Source: an uncultured Methanobrevibacter sp.
GTDB taxonomy: Archaea; Methanobacteriota; Methanobacteria; Methanobacteriales; Methanobacteriaceae
Assembly (NCBI RefSeq): GCF_900316895.1
Contig: NZ_ONER01000016.1
Span: 1-27,952, forward strand
Direction of reading: 5' to 3'
Length of the DNA stretch: 27,952 nt
In this document: piece by piece, positions 8,001 through 15,325 of the stretch
How the letters are laid out: every line of letters starts with the position of its first letter
Numbering within the stretch: the stretch's first letter is position 1
The notes under the pieces: generated by a model
What the model saw: the letters and a program-made list of their open reading frames with translations, nothing else
Database searches by the model: none
What the model was told of the DNA's origin: nothing
Translations under genes and position numbers: made by a program

Positions 8001-8671
8001 GCGAAAGCACAATCGTTTATATTTACAGTTGAACCTGCAGAAGCATATATCAATGACCATTCCATAGGATTTTTATTCATGAATTCTGATTTGTTGATGG
8101 TCACTACACTAAAACGTGCACTGATTGCCGCTCCATATTTAGCGTAGTTTTCTGAAAATTTACAATTGTTTACAGTAAGAAAAGAATCATCAACATAAAT
8201 TGCTCCCCCGGAAGAGCCATCCTTATTATTTATAAAGGTTACATTGTTTAAAATCAGAGTTGAGTTCTCATAAACATCGATAGGTGATTGAATACAATTC
8301 TTAAAAGTTAAATTATTAATGGTAATCTTAGTAACATTTCTAATTTTAAGAGCACCGGCCTTTCCATCACCATCAACAACATGATTATTACCGTTTATTG
8401 TATAGGTCTGGCCAGCGCTTCCCACAAACTCCACTTGCGTACGATTATCATTTGTTCCATCATATCTATAATCTGCTGTCAGACTTACCTCTGTACCATT
8501 ATGTAAATCAGTGCTTAAGTCAGTGTAAGACTTTACCTGCCCCTCAGATATAACCTCATTATCAGTTACCCCTAAATCTGAGTCAGTCTGATTTGCATCT
8601 TCAGCAAAAGCAAATCCAACAGAGAAAATCATCAATATTAAAATAAATAAGCTTATTTTATAAATCTTCAA
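5054..8671 (-). CDS. Secreted adhesin-like protein with beta-helix and papain-like (C1A) protease domain
   Basis: A 1205-aa surface protein starting at a TTG with GGAGAAG 5 nt upstream. Residues 1-23 are a signal peptide ending FAFAED. About 90-440 are right-handed beta-helix repeats (NNxTF.N, GGAI motifs). About 485-715 form a complete papain-type protease: oxyanion Gln501 and nucleophile Cys507 in QGSNGACWAF, His650 in GNHFVTIVGW, and Asn680 in KNSWG. Bacterial-Ig-like domains follow (about 890-1110). The last ~95 residues are extremely Lys-rich, a common C-terminus in Methanobrevibacter adhesin-like proteins, possibly holding the anionic cell wall. There is no C-terminal membrane helix. 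The substrate is unknown: self-processing, cleavage of other surface proteins or attack on neighbours are all possible. It is monocistronic, with its own promoter and terminator. Confidence 0.92.
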   Translation of the reverse strand: MKIYKISLFILILMIFSVGFAFAEDANQTDSDLGVTDNEVISEGQVKSYTDLSTDLHNGTEVSLTADYRYDGTNDNRTQVEFVGSAGQTYTINGNNHVVDGDGKAGALKIRNVTKITINNLTFKNCIQSPIDVYENSTLILNNVTFINNKDGSSGGAIYVDDSFLTVNNCKFSENYAKYGAAISARFSVVTINKSEFMNKNPMEWSLIYASAGSTVNINDCAFANLKAKYATVAYAITNSYLRTYNSTFVNLSASATGGALGVKNSNRPMITVQNCEFENVRATRNGGAIFIDANAESDAYLRGSSVINLTKFTNCSSEFGGAILQLGGFVNVLSSLFENNHAVYSGGAIYSSNATVYAFGSIFKNNYIQYSNSLSRGGALYADYSNDVDIRLCNFTDNNASEGGAIFLYDTSFIIVDSNSRNNGEFFHSYFNSANSEFKNCGLGPQGQLDKYVFDDVYYPYVVDFEGKKIVLNPIKINGSVTDSFFDLRNFNATTPVKNQGSNGACWAFGTTGALESAFKIATGITLDISENNIQNSGLRYSIFGKPSLTEGGYLISGAGYVLSWLGIVNAEYDVYDELGKISQILFTPDSYHFTDVMFVNTKNSTAVKQALLKYGALTIHVNGADPQNKYYNKTSHALYCDNKTLGNHFVTIVGWNDTYSRTNFIMDPGMDGAWIVKNSWGTEWGDEGYFYLSYADAPLLDAAAIAYIINNTDVYTKLYQYDIPAFDVFLTYDGVNSLSYTNTYDSIGNDLIAAVGTYFLNDNTTYTIKVKVNGNLVYSQKGKSAYYGFQTIKLDKTVAVNKGDKFSIEIEVDNNRVPCVYNSRLFFQKQHSVVDTPEGHEELANRGRTASIKVYTLNNANNVSGVKVYSNNKTNLEIRSSIEGAVITIAKSGKSIANATVKDGKVVFNMTFETGNYTIITSFDDEEIMSSLEIYPSIVMNEEVTRTLNSDLYILIGFTDEDGNALNNTVFTGSINGKNVTLGKTNGEGVLIVHNLNLNIGTHQLFVYNDVTGDEDYIIINIVSRFGNANNIVMDYFDGTAFKVRVYDDFANPLIKGQKVTITIKNKRYTAITDANGYVSFKIPNVVTPGTYTLKVTFAGQTISKTVKVKQVLKSKKTVTVKKSARKLVLKATLKTSKNKAIKNKKITFKFKGKTYKAKTNKKGIAKVTVKKNVIKKLKKGKKYAVKITYLKDTIKTTVKVKR

Positions 8672-8676
8672 GATAT

Positions 8677-8727
8677 CTTCTCCATTTAATTAGTACATTT
8701 AAAATTTTGTCATACAAAGTATATAAT
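8677..8727 (-). promoter_or_regulatory. Adhesin promoter and SD site
   Basis: A TATA-like box (minus strand ATTATATA, 8720-8727) predicts a start near 8698. The SD GGAGAAG (8677-8683) sits 5 nt before the TTG start codon and decides that start. Confidence 0.5.
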
Positions 8728-8776
8728 ACATTAGAAAAATTTCAAAAAAATAGCATATTAGAAGAAAATATGAAAT

Positions 8777-8815
8777 AAAAAAAAAGAAGTGAAATAAGTT
8801 ATTGAAAAATAACTT
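8777..8815 (-). terminator. Terminator after aEF-1beta
   Basis: Perfect 8-bp hairpin AAGTTATT-GAAA-AATAACTT (8796-8815), followed on the minus strand by T9 (8777-8785). It closes the pth2-mfnE-zinc-ribbon-ef1b group. Confidence 0.7.
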
Positions 8816-8847
8816 AAATGATAATTGGAAAAATCAATGAATTAAAT

Positions 8848-9117
8848 TTACATTAATCTTCCGACACCAGTAATCTCGATACTGGCAACACCAGGGATTG
8901 CTGAAACCATTTCTTCAACAGGTTCAGATCCGCCTTCACCGTCGTCGGTGATGAAGCTTAAGATGATTGCAACTAAACCGAATGCAATTGGTTCTTCTGC
9001 AATTTCGTGGATTTTAGCTCCTTCTGGCATTGAATCTTGAATAGTTGCTTTAATAGCTTCTAAATCTTCTTCTGGACTGTCTGGCATGATTTTCATAGTG
9101 GTTAATACTTCACCCAT
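8848..9117 (-). CDS. ef1b: Translation elongation factor aEF-1beta
   Basis: The 89-aa protein has the standard length and sequence of archaeal EF-1beta, the guanine nucleotide exchange factor that recharges aEF-1alpha with GTP during translation. The N-terminal strand GEVLTTMKIMPDSPEEDL, the middle EEPIAFGLVAIILSFITDD and the end VASIEITGVGRLM are all family hallmarks. AGGAGG lies about 8 nt before the ATG. It is the last gene of a minus-strand group, 20 nt after the zinc-ribbon gene, and is followed by a strong hairpin-T9 terminator. Confidence 0.95.
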   Translation of the reverse strand: MGEVLTTMKIMPDSPEEDLEAIKATIQDSMPEGAKIHEIAEEPIAFGLVAIILSFITDDGEGGSEPVEEMVSAIPGVASIEITGVGRLM

Positions 9118-9137
9118 TCTAATTCCTCCTTTTAAAT

Positions 9138-9299
9138 TTATGGTCCTTCAAAACCGCATTCACATTTGTAACCGTGACCGAAGGTACGGCATTTTTCACA
9201 TCTTGCTATTTTTGCTCCACATTCTGGGCATTCGAATTCGACGAATGTTCCAGTTAATGGAATTTCTTGTTTACATGAAATACATTCAACTTTTTTCAT
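9138..9299 (-). CDS. Small zinc-ribbon protein (HVO_2753-like)
   Basis: A 53-aa protein with four CxxC-like knuckles: CISC (6-9), CPEC (24-27), CEKC (34-37) and CEC (46-48), enough for two zinc sites. The pairing of CISCKQEIPLTG with FECPECGAKIARCEKCR and a GHGYKCECGFEGP tail matches the small archaeal HVO_2753-type zinc-finger family, usually found beside the aEF-1beta gene as here. Biochemical function is not established; a role around translation is suggested only by context. The ATG at 9299 is one base past the mfnE stop codon, with GGTGA inside the mfnE end, so translation is probably coupled to mfnE. Confidence 0.88.
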   Translation of the reverse strand: MKKVECISCKQEIPLTGTFVEFECPECGAKIARCEKCRTFGHGYKCECGFEGP

Positions 9300-9300
9300 T

Positions 9301-9975
9301 CTATTCACCTATTATTTGTGTGTAATCGAAGTTATAATCATTTATATTATCGTCTATTAAAGACATAACCCTTTCTGGGCACTTCCCATTCACAACATAA
9401 CAATCAGTCCCATACCTTAATAAAAGAGTCGGCAGCATTGCATCAATCGATGACTCCTGAAAAGTTAGCATTGTTGTTGCATCGATTTTACTTATGAATG
9501 TTGAACCTGGCTCTTTCGGTTCATGGGTATATATACCATTTACATTTGTTACTATTAAAAGGTTTGCATTTAGGAGGTGGGCAACATATGCCGCAATCGA
9601 ATCTGAAGTCACATCCCAGCTGCATTCGAAGGGATCCTCTTTTCTTAAAAATTCGGAAACGACAAAAATGGGAGTGAATCCTTCATCGGATATTTCACGA
9701 ACTTCATCCAACGTATATGCCAGTCTTGCAGAATCCACCTTATCGTTTACAAGTTTTGCAATGATTTCCATGCAATCGATGGCTGTCCAGTGGTTTGCCT
9801 CGTCACTGAATTTCATTTCAGAGTCATATCTGCGAATCAAGTTGGCAAATTCTCCGCCACCCAAAACTATAACTGAACCGGTGTTCTCAAGCCGTTTTGC
9901 CAGATCAATTGCATATTCTGGAAATAGGCTTCCCCCGATTTTTACAACCTGTTTTATGCACATAATTTCAACCAT
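9301..9975 (-). CDS. mfnE: Amino acid kinase family protein, probable MfnE (methanofuran biosynthesis)
   Basis: The 224-aa protein has the amino-acid-kinase fold: phosphate-binding VVKIGGSLF near residues 10-18, VIVLGGGEFANLI near 35-47, and nucleotide-binding TNVNGIYTHEP in the second half. In methanogens a short kinase of this type is MfnE, which adds a second phosphate to 5-(aminomethyl)-3-furanmethanol phosphate, an activated precursor of methanofuran, the first C1 carrier of methanogenesis. A second in-frame ATG lies at 9963. Neither start has a good SD, so the first four residues are uncertain. It sits between pth2 and the zinc-ribbon gene. The family is clear. The MfnE assignment rests on size, lineage and overall resemblance, and another small-molecule kinase is possible. 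Confidence 0.75.
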   Translation of the reverse strand: MVEIMCIKQVVKIGGSLFPEYAIDLAKRLENTGSVIVLGGGEFANLIRRYDSEMKFSDEANHWTAIDCMEIIAKLVNDKVDSARLAYTLDEVREISDEGFTPIFVVSEFLRKEDPFECSWDVTSDSIAAYVAHLLNANLLIVTNVNGIYTHEPKEPGSTFISKIDATTMLTFQESSIDAMLPTLLLRYGTDCYVVNGKCPERVMSLIDDNINDYNFDYTQIIGE

Positions 9976-10013
9976 GTTTAATTAAAAGCAGCTTCGATTA
10001 AATGACACATTGC

Positions 10014-10352
10014 CTACAAAAGTTTCAAATCACCAGTCACTTCATCAAGGATTTCATCCTCATCCGGACCAAGTGCCAAAACTGTAACGCTTGATGTAGG
10101 TATCTGGGTCCTTCCCGCATCAACTACAAGATAATTTGCAATGCCCTTTTTATCGGCAATCTTTTTAAGTTCAGTCAGCTCCTCCAAAGTCTGAACTTTT
10201 AAAACCACCTTTGCATAGGCCTCATTTTCCCATTTTCTGATTTTGTCAGCCGGCGATTTCTTATACGCACCAATTGCACCATGACAACACTGGGCTGCAA
10301 TCTTTCCTTTGCGCATCTTTAAATCAGTCCTGACAATCATGACCTGTTTCAT
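10014..10352 (-). CDS. pth2: Peptidyl-tRNA hydrolase, archaeal/eukaryotic type (Pth2)
   Basis: Pth2 frees tRNA from peptidyl-tRNA that dropped off ribosomes. The family signature KMRKGKIAAQCCHGAIGAY lies near the N-terminus, followed by KVVLKVQTLEEL, NYLVVDAGRTQIPTSSVTVLALGP and a short acidic C-terminal stretch. From the ATG at 10352 the protein is 112 aa, the usual Pth2 length, beginning MKQVMIVRTDLKM like relatives. An upstream in-frame ATG at 10370 has no SD, whereas GGGGAT precedes 10352. It is the first gene of the minus-strand group leading to aEF-1beta. Confidence 0.93.
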   Translation of the reverse strand: MKQVMIVRTDLKMRKGKIAAQCCHGAIGAYKKSPADKIRKWENEAYAKVVLKVQTLEELTELKKIADKKGIANYLVVDAGRTQIPTSSVTVLALGPDEDEILDEVTGDLKLL

Positions 10353-10410
10353 CTTATCCCCACAATACATTTTAAAAAAATAAATTAATTTCCTAACTAT
10401 CGCTGCCTTG

Positions 10411-10452
10411 ATAAAAATAAAAAAATAAAAAAACTAGAAATAATCTAGTTTT
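10411..10452 (-). terminator. Terminator of the Ser/Asp-repeat gene
   Basis: Perfect 9-bp stem AAAACTAGA/TCTAGTTTT (10430-10438 with 10444-10452), followed on the minus strand by T-rich sequence with two T7-like runs. It starts right at the stop codon. Confidence 0.75.
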
Positions 10453-11001
10453 CTACTCTAATTTGAAGTATACAACTACAATTGCTGCAATAACAATGAA
10501 TACTGCGATAATCAACATTATAAGATATGTATTACCGGTCAAATTAAATCCTTGATTTGCAGAAGCGTTTGTATGGTTTGTAGCGTTTGTCAAATTATGA
10601 TGTGTATTATTTGTGACATTTGTAACATTACCAGTTGAGTCAGCGTAGTCTGAATAACTGTATGTTGGTTGGTCAGTTGAATAAGAGTATGAACTTTGAC
10701 CGCCGCTATAACTTGAACTGGAACCAGAATCAGAACTGGAACTGGAACTGGAACTTGAACCAGAATCAGAACTGGAATCAGAACTACTTGAACTAGTATC
10801 CGCTGAAGTATCAGAGCTACTTGAACTATCTGAAGATGAATCTGAAGATGGACTAGGTGTGTCAGATGAAGATGATCCGTCACTTCCAGAATCTGAACTA
10901 TCAGATGATCCGTCACTTCCAGAATCTGCAAAAACAACTCCGCAAGCGGAAATCAGTATTACAAATACTAAAAATAAACCTAATATTTTATTGATTCTCA
11001 T
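10453..11001 (-). CDS. Ser/Asp-repeat surface protein with C-terminal membrane anchor
   Basis: The 182-aa protein has a signal peptide (1-25), then about 70 residues made almost only of Ser, Asp and Gly (26-97), a Tyr/Ser stretch (SYSYSTDQPTYSYS), and an Asn/Thr tract dense in N-glycosylation sequons (NVT, NNT, NLT, NAT, NHT, NAS). It ends in a C-terminal membrane helix (about 158-179, ending VYFKLE). The layout is that of a wall-spanning stalk: compare the SD repeats of staphylococcal Clf/Sdr proteins, a resemblance of composition only. There is no enzymatic or binding domain, so it may be a spacer, glycan carrier or wall-coating protein. The DNA coding for the repeats contains a direct repeat of about 26 bp with a 33-bp period (10871 and 10904), so length variation between strains is likely. 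Confidence 0.8.
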   Translation of the reverse strand: MRINKILGLFLVFVILISACGVVFADSGSDGSSDSSDSGSDGSSSSDTPSPSSDSSSDSSSSSDTSADTSSSSSDSSSDSGSSSSSSSSSDSGSSSSYSGGQSSYSYSTDQPTYSYSDYADSTGNVTNVTNNTHHNLTNATNHTNASANQGFNLTGNTYLIMLIIAVFIVIAAIVVVYFKLE

Positions 11002-11188
11002 TTAATCACCAAAATAAACTTCTATATTTTACATTTAAACTTAATTACTTAAAACTTTTATCATATTTGAGGCAAAAATGTTGGCAAATTATATCATAAT
11101 TGCGAAATGCACCAGGGCAAATATTGCAATAATTTAATTATATAGAATTAACAGAATTATATATGATTATATTTTTAAGGAGATTATA

Positions 11189-12967
11189 ATGAGTCGTATA
11201 TCAATTTTAGACAAAGACAGATGTCAACCCAAAAAATGCGATTATCTTTGCATACACTACTGTCCCGGCGTCAGAATGGATGAGGACACAATAGTGGTGG
11301 ACGAAGATACAAAAAAACCGTTGATATCTGAAGAATTATGTGAAGGGTGCGGAATATGTACCAACAGATGCCCATTTGATGCTATTTCAATCATAAACTT
11401 GCCAGAAGCGGCAGGCGAACCGATCCACAGATTCGGACAAAACCAGTTTGAACTGTTCGGATTACCTAATCTGGAAGCGGGAACCGTTTTAGGACTTCTC
11501 GGTCCAAACGGAATCGGTAAGTCCACAATCATGAACATCCTGTCAGGAAGCCTGATTCCAAACTTCGGAGACTTTGAAAACAAGCCTGAAAACTGGGATG
11601 CAGTGATTGACTTTTACAAAGGGTCATCACTTCAGAAATACTTCCAGGACCTGTCCGAAGGCAACATCAAGACCATCCTCAAACCTCAAATGGTCGACAA
11701 GCTTCCAAAGGTCGTGAAAGGTAAGGTAAAAGATTTATTAAGTAATGTTAATGAACGTGACAAGCTTGAATATGTTACCGAAGAACTGCAGCTGGAAAAC
11801 GTTCTTGACCGTAAGATGGAAAACCTGAGTGGAGGAGAGCTTCAGAGGGTTGCTATAGCTGCAACCGTCCTGAGGGAAGGCGATTTCTACTACTTCGACG
11901 AACCGACATCCTGGCTTGACGTGTCACAAAGGCTGAATGCGGTTAAGGTAATCAGGTCACTTGCCGAAGAGGGCAAAAGCGTGCTTGTCATCGAACACGA
12001 CCTCGCCACATTGGACGCACTGTCCGACAATATCCATATCCTATACGGACAGCCTGGAGGATATGGTGTAGTTTCAGGCAGAAAAGGAGTTCGTTTAGGT
12101 ATCAATGCATACATCAACGGATTTTTAGCTGAAGAGAATGTGAGAATCAGGAGAAATCCTATCGAATTTACAATCAGACCACCTACTCCTGAAGACGAAG
12201 GAGATTCACTTGCAAGCTATTCCGACCTGTCAAAGGAGTATGACGGATTCAGCCTGACTGCAGATGCGGGCGAAATATTCTATGATGAAATCGTCACAGC
12301 ATTCGGGTCAAACGGTATAGGTAAGACAACATTCGCCAAGATATTGGCTGGCGTGGAAGAGCCTACAACCGGAGAAGTTGACGAAGAGGTTACAATAGCA
12401 TACAAGCCACAATATATCGTTTCAAACTTTGAAGGAACTGTAAGCGACTTTTTATTCATGAACGCGCCAAGTTTCGGATCAAAAATCTTTGAAAGCGAAA
12501 TAATGAAACCTCTGACACTGGATGAAATGCTAGACAAGCCTGTCAAAGGCCTGAGTGGTGGTGAGCTTCAAAGGCTGGCAATTGCCGCAACACTGTCAAA
12601 GGACGCTGAAATCTATCTTTTCGACGAGCCGACAGCATTTCTGGATGTTGAGCAGAGGCTGATTGCCGCAAGAGTCATTCGTAAGATGGTTGAAAGCCAG
12701 AATGCAGCCTCACTTATTGTTGACCACGATATCGTATTTATCGACTACATCTCCGACAGGGCAATGGTGTTTGACGGAACTCCTGGTCTCAACGGTCATG
12801 CTTCAAAGCCGACCGACTTAAGGAATGCAATGAACGAGTTTTTAGGAAACCTCAACATTACATTCAGAAGGGATAAGGAAACCAAAAGACCAAGGGTTAA
12901 CAAGCTCGACAGTTACAAAGACCGTGAGCAAAAAGAAAAAGGAGAATATTACTACTTATCCGATTAA
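11189..12967 (+). CDS. abce1: ABCE1/Rli1 ribosome-recycling ATPase
   Basis: ABCE1 splits terminated ribosomes into subunits. Residues 1-70 carry eight cysteines (C12, C17, C21, C25, C51, C54, C57, C61) for two [4Fe-4S] clusters. Two soluble ABC domains follow: Walker A GPNGIGKST (105-113) with signature LSGGELQ from 213, and Walker A GSNGIGKTT (373-381) with signature LSGGELQ from 455, each with an FDEPT Walker B. At 592 aa it is full length. AGGAGAT lies about 5 nt before the ATG. The gene is alone on the plus strand between two minus-strand blocks. The 187-bp upstream region has several TATA-like stretches but no obvious operator. Confidence 0.97.
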   Translation: MSRISILDKDRCQPKKCDYLCIHYCPGVRMDEDTIVVDEDTKKPLISEELCEGCGICTNRCPFDAISIINLPEAAGEPIHRFGQNQFELFGLPNLEAGTVLGLLGPNGIGKSTIMNILSGSLIPNFGDFENKPENWDAVIDFYKGSSLQKYFQDLSEGNIKTILKPQMVDKLPKVVKGKVKDLLSNVNERDKLEYVTEELQLENVLDRKMENLSGGELQRVAIAATVLREGDFYYFDEPTSWLDVSQRLNAVKVIRSLAEEGKSVLVIEHDLATLDALSDNIHILYGQPGGYGVVSGRKGVRLGINAYINGFLAEENVRIRRNPIEFTIRPPTPEDEGDSLASYSDLSKEYDGFSLTADAGEIFYDEIVTAFGSNGIGKTTFAKILAGVEEPTTGEVDEEVTIAYKPQYIVSNFEGTVSDFLFMNAPSFGSKIFESEIMKPLTLDEMLDKPVKGLSGGELQRLAIAATLSKDAEIYLFDEPTAFLDVEQRLIAARVIRKMVESQNAASLIVDHDIVFIDYISDRAMVFDGTPGLNGHASKPTDLRNAMNEFLGNLNITFRRDKETKRPRVNKLDSYKDREQKEKGEYYYLSD

Positions 12968-12979
12968 GTAGAATTCTCT

Positions 12980-12996
12980 TAATTTTATTTTTTTTA
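12980..12996 (+). terminator. T-rich terminator after abce1
   Basis: A T4-A-T8 run begins 13 nt after the abce1 stop codon and reaches the end of the convergent DGC gene. There is no hairpin; archaeal termination can rely on a U-tract alone. Confidence 0.4.
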
Positions 12997-13371
12997 AATA
13001 TTTTCCAATTCTTTCAGGATATATCTTTTCAATATTTCAACTGCCTTTTCACCGTCTTCATCAAGGCGAACCGCATCCAACGGATTTAAATCATAAGCCT
13101 TGACAATTGCATCAGCAGCGATGTTTTTGACTGATTCAATATTCTTTTCATTCAGGATTACTGAAGCGCAATCATCAGCGCAACCTGTAATTGTAACAAT
13201 CTCTGCATCATCCAGAATAGGTGCACAATTGTTTGGCTGTGCTGAATACTCGGTAATGCAAGCCGCAACAATGTTTTCATTTTCCAATGCCAACTCAACG
13301 CTGGCGGCCCTTACAACTAACCCTAATGGAGACAATCCACTACATGATACCAATGCTATTTTATCACTCAT
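12994..13371 (-). CDS. DGC-type putative zinc-binding protein
   Basis: The 125-aa protein begins IALVSCSGLSPLG and has further cysteines at NNCAP and TGCADDCAS, the four-cysteine pattern of the DGC/putative zinc-binding family. It shows a small alpha/beta-like alternation and no membrane segment. Its ATG overlaps the stop of the ferredoxin-like gene by 4 bp (ATGA), with GAGGAT about 6 nt upstream. The three genes aminotransferase, 2[4Fe-4S] protein and this one therefore form one translationally linked operon. The cellular role is unknown. Family assignment is moderate, because the cysteine spacing is the main evidence. Confidence 0.7.
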   Translation of the reverse strand: MSDKIALVSCSGLSPLGLVVRAASVELALENENIVAACITEYSAQPNNCAPILDDAEIVTITGCADDCASVILNEKNIESVKNIAADAIVKAYDLNPLDAVRLDEDGEKAVEILKRYILKELENI

Positions 13372-14084
13372 TTTTTCATCCTCGAATATCTTTTTTTAAC
13401 TTTATCATAACCTCTTTTGTAAAACGGACAGAAATTGATGCAGACGCTGCATCCTTCACGATGGGCAGTGCACAATTTCCTTAAAAACTTTTCATCATCA
13501 TCAAATGCATTTTCAGGACATCTGTCAATGCATACTCCACAGGTTGAGCAGTAGTCACGGACCCATTCCAGCTCGTTTTCAGTTTTGAACGGCAGATTTT
13601 CGATTGAGGTTTCAATCATGAAAAACCCAAGGTTCAATCCTTCCTTAAAAAGGCACATGTTGCTTCTTGTGATTACCGCATCATTTGACTGAAGCGCAAT
13701 CGCCCTCAGGCTCACACGGTCATCCAGGGGATTGATCAGGTCTGCCTTAAAGCCGTTTTCCCTTAAGATGTCTGCAAGAGCAAATGCCTTTGCACCGACT
13801 TCCTGGAACTCCTCATCCATCAGTATGCACTTTTCCCTTGAGGGGTCCATTTTCAAGATTTCTTCAGACATTGCATATTTTAGAATTATGATATTATCCC
13901 AGTCGATGTCCCATTCCCTTTTAAATTCATCGTTCAATTTGGCATAGCTCAAACCGGCAAATCTTGAGGCAATGGCAATGTCTCTGAATTCATTTAAAAA
14001 ATCGTCATCAATTGTGGTTTTGGGATGGTGAGGGTTTTCAATTTCATAAAAATTTGGAATAGGTTGATGATATCTGAATCTCAT
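13368..14084 (-). CDS. 2[4Fe-4S] ferredoxin-domain protein
   Basis: The 238-aa protein has a C-terminal pair of iron-sulfur motifs, CSTCGVCIDRCP and CTAHREGCSVCINFCP. The N-terminal ~170 residues loosely resemble the catalytic half of QueG-like epoxyqueuosine reductases and reductive dehalogenase relatives (long alpha/beta segment, ADILRENGFKADLINP). It is shorter than QueG and I see no cobalamin-contacting pattern I can vouch for, so I do not call it queG. It follows the aminotransferase by 6 nt and overlaps the DGC gene by 4 nt. It probably moves electrons for, or senses a cluster in, a pathway shared with those two. Confidence 0.7.
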   Translation of the reverse strand: MRFRYHQPIPNFYEIENPHHPKTTIDDDFLNEFRDIAIASRFAGLSYAKLNDEFKREWDIDWDNIIILKYAMSEEILKMDPSREKCILMDEEFQEVGAKAFALADILRENGFKADLINPLDDRVSLRAIALQSNDAVITRSNMCLFKEGLNLGFFMIETSIENLPFKTENELEWVRDYCSTCGVCIDRCPENAFDDDEKFLRKLCTAHREGCSVCINFCPFYKRGYDKVKKRYSRMKK

Positions 14085-14090
14085 GCGAAC

Positions 14091-15266
14091 CTATTTTGTC
14101 CTTAAAGCCTCAACGGCCTTAGGGAACTCTTCACAGAATATTTTAACTTCCTCAGTTGGAATTGAAAAACTTATACGCAAGTATCTGTCTCCAAACTCTT
14201 CGGAAGTGTATTCTCCTTCTCTTGTGAACAGTTTTTTCTCAATCAGGTAATTTGACATCGCTTTAGGATTTATTCCCGCACCGGAAAGGTCAATCACCAT
14301 CATGTTTGCATCTGACGGATAAACCGGCAGGAACACACCTTCAATCGGCTCAATCATTTCATTGATGAGCCTTTGGTTTTCAAAGCAGGTTTCCCTCATT
14401 TTGTCAAACCATTGAGATTTTGATTTAAGTCCTGCAATCGCACCGTACTGTGAAATGATGTTTACGCCCAAATCGTTGACTACAGCATTTTTGATTGCAT
14501 CTATTATAGGTTTTGAGGACACAACTCCTCCAACCCTTAAACCGGCCATTCCAAATATTTTTGAAAAGCTGTAGATTGTCAAGGTTTGGCCCGGAGCAAA
14601 GTTTTCCACTAAAAAGTGCTCTCTTGCGAAATCCTTGTATGTAATGTCATGCAATAAGTATAAGTCGTTTTCCTTTGCAATTTCTGCAAATTCCTTGAGT
14701 TCATCTTCTGTATATGATGAACCTAACGGATTTAAAGGATCTATCAATATTACCATACGGGTGTTTTCATCCATGTTCTCCCTTAAAAGCTTTGGAGTTA
14801 ACTTGTAGTTGTTTTCCGGATAATAAATCGGAACATACCTTACTTCACCTGCAAATCTGTTTGCAAAGTCTCCAATGATGAAATAACCAGGATCGGATAA
14901 AATCACATTGTCTTCAGGTTCAAGAAGTGCCTGCATAACAAGATACAGGGATTCTGTTGCACCGGAGGTCAACAACACTTCCAAATCCTTTAATCCCAAA
15001 TCGTCTAAAATCAATTGTTTAAGTTCACTGAATCCTTCAGGGGCAGGATATCTGCAGAATGTCTTTTCCTTAATGGCCTCAATCATAGCATCGGCTATTG
15101 TATCGTCATGCAAATGGTTGGTGTTCTGGCCCATCCAAATCATGTCCTTGTCCATATACATATCTTCAAAAAAGTCGTTAGCACATTCATATCCTTCTGG
15201 AGGTACTCTTTCGGTTTTTTGAAATTTCTTTTTTGGGTTTTTAATATCGAAATCCTTTTCCCTCAT
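14091..15266 (-). CDS. PLP-dependent aminotransferase, class I/II
   Basis: A fold-type I aminotransferase of 391 aa. The PLP lysine is K236 in SFSKIFGMAGLRVGG. The cofactor phosphate and ring contacts are TSGATES and the Asn/Asp segment ILIDPLNPLGSSYT. The substrate is unclear: histidinol-phosphate, aspartate, alanine and aromatic aminotransferases share these motifs. An unusual N-terminus (KKKFQKTERVPPEGYECANDFFEDMYMDKDMIWMGQNTN) precedes the domain. It heads a three-gene operon with an iron-sulfur protein and a DGC protein, which is not a standard amino-acid gene group, so a specialised role is possible. The ATG at 15266 has only a weak SD (GAGCTGAT). Confidence 0.85.
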   Translation of the reverse strand: MREKDFDIKNPKKKFQKTERVPPEGYECANDFFEDMYMDKDMIWMGQNTNHLHDDTIADAMIEAIKEKTFCRYPAPEGFSELKQLILDDLGLKDLEVLLTSGATESLYLVMQALLEPEDNVILSDPGYFIIGDFANRFAGEVRYVPIYYPENNYKLTPKLLRENMDENTRMVILIDPLNPLGSSYTEDELKEFAEIAKENDLYLLHDITYKDFAREHFLVENFAPGQTLTIYSFSKIFGMAGLRVGGVVSSKPIIDAIKNAVVNDLGVNIISQYGAIAGLKSKSQWFDKMRETCFENQRLINEMIEPIEGVFLPVYPSDANMMVIDLSGAGINPKAMSNYLIEKKLFTREGEYTSEEFGDRYLRISFSIPTEEVKIFCEEFPKAVEALRTK

Positions 15267-15325
15267 ATTATCAGCTCAAACAATTCCAAAATTAATATAT
15301 ATTTTTAATTGTTAATAAAATTAAC

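Noticed and set aside
13368..14084. QueG epoxyqueuosine reductase
   Set aside because: Too short, and no cobalamin-binding pattern I can support; only the iron-sulfur part is secure.
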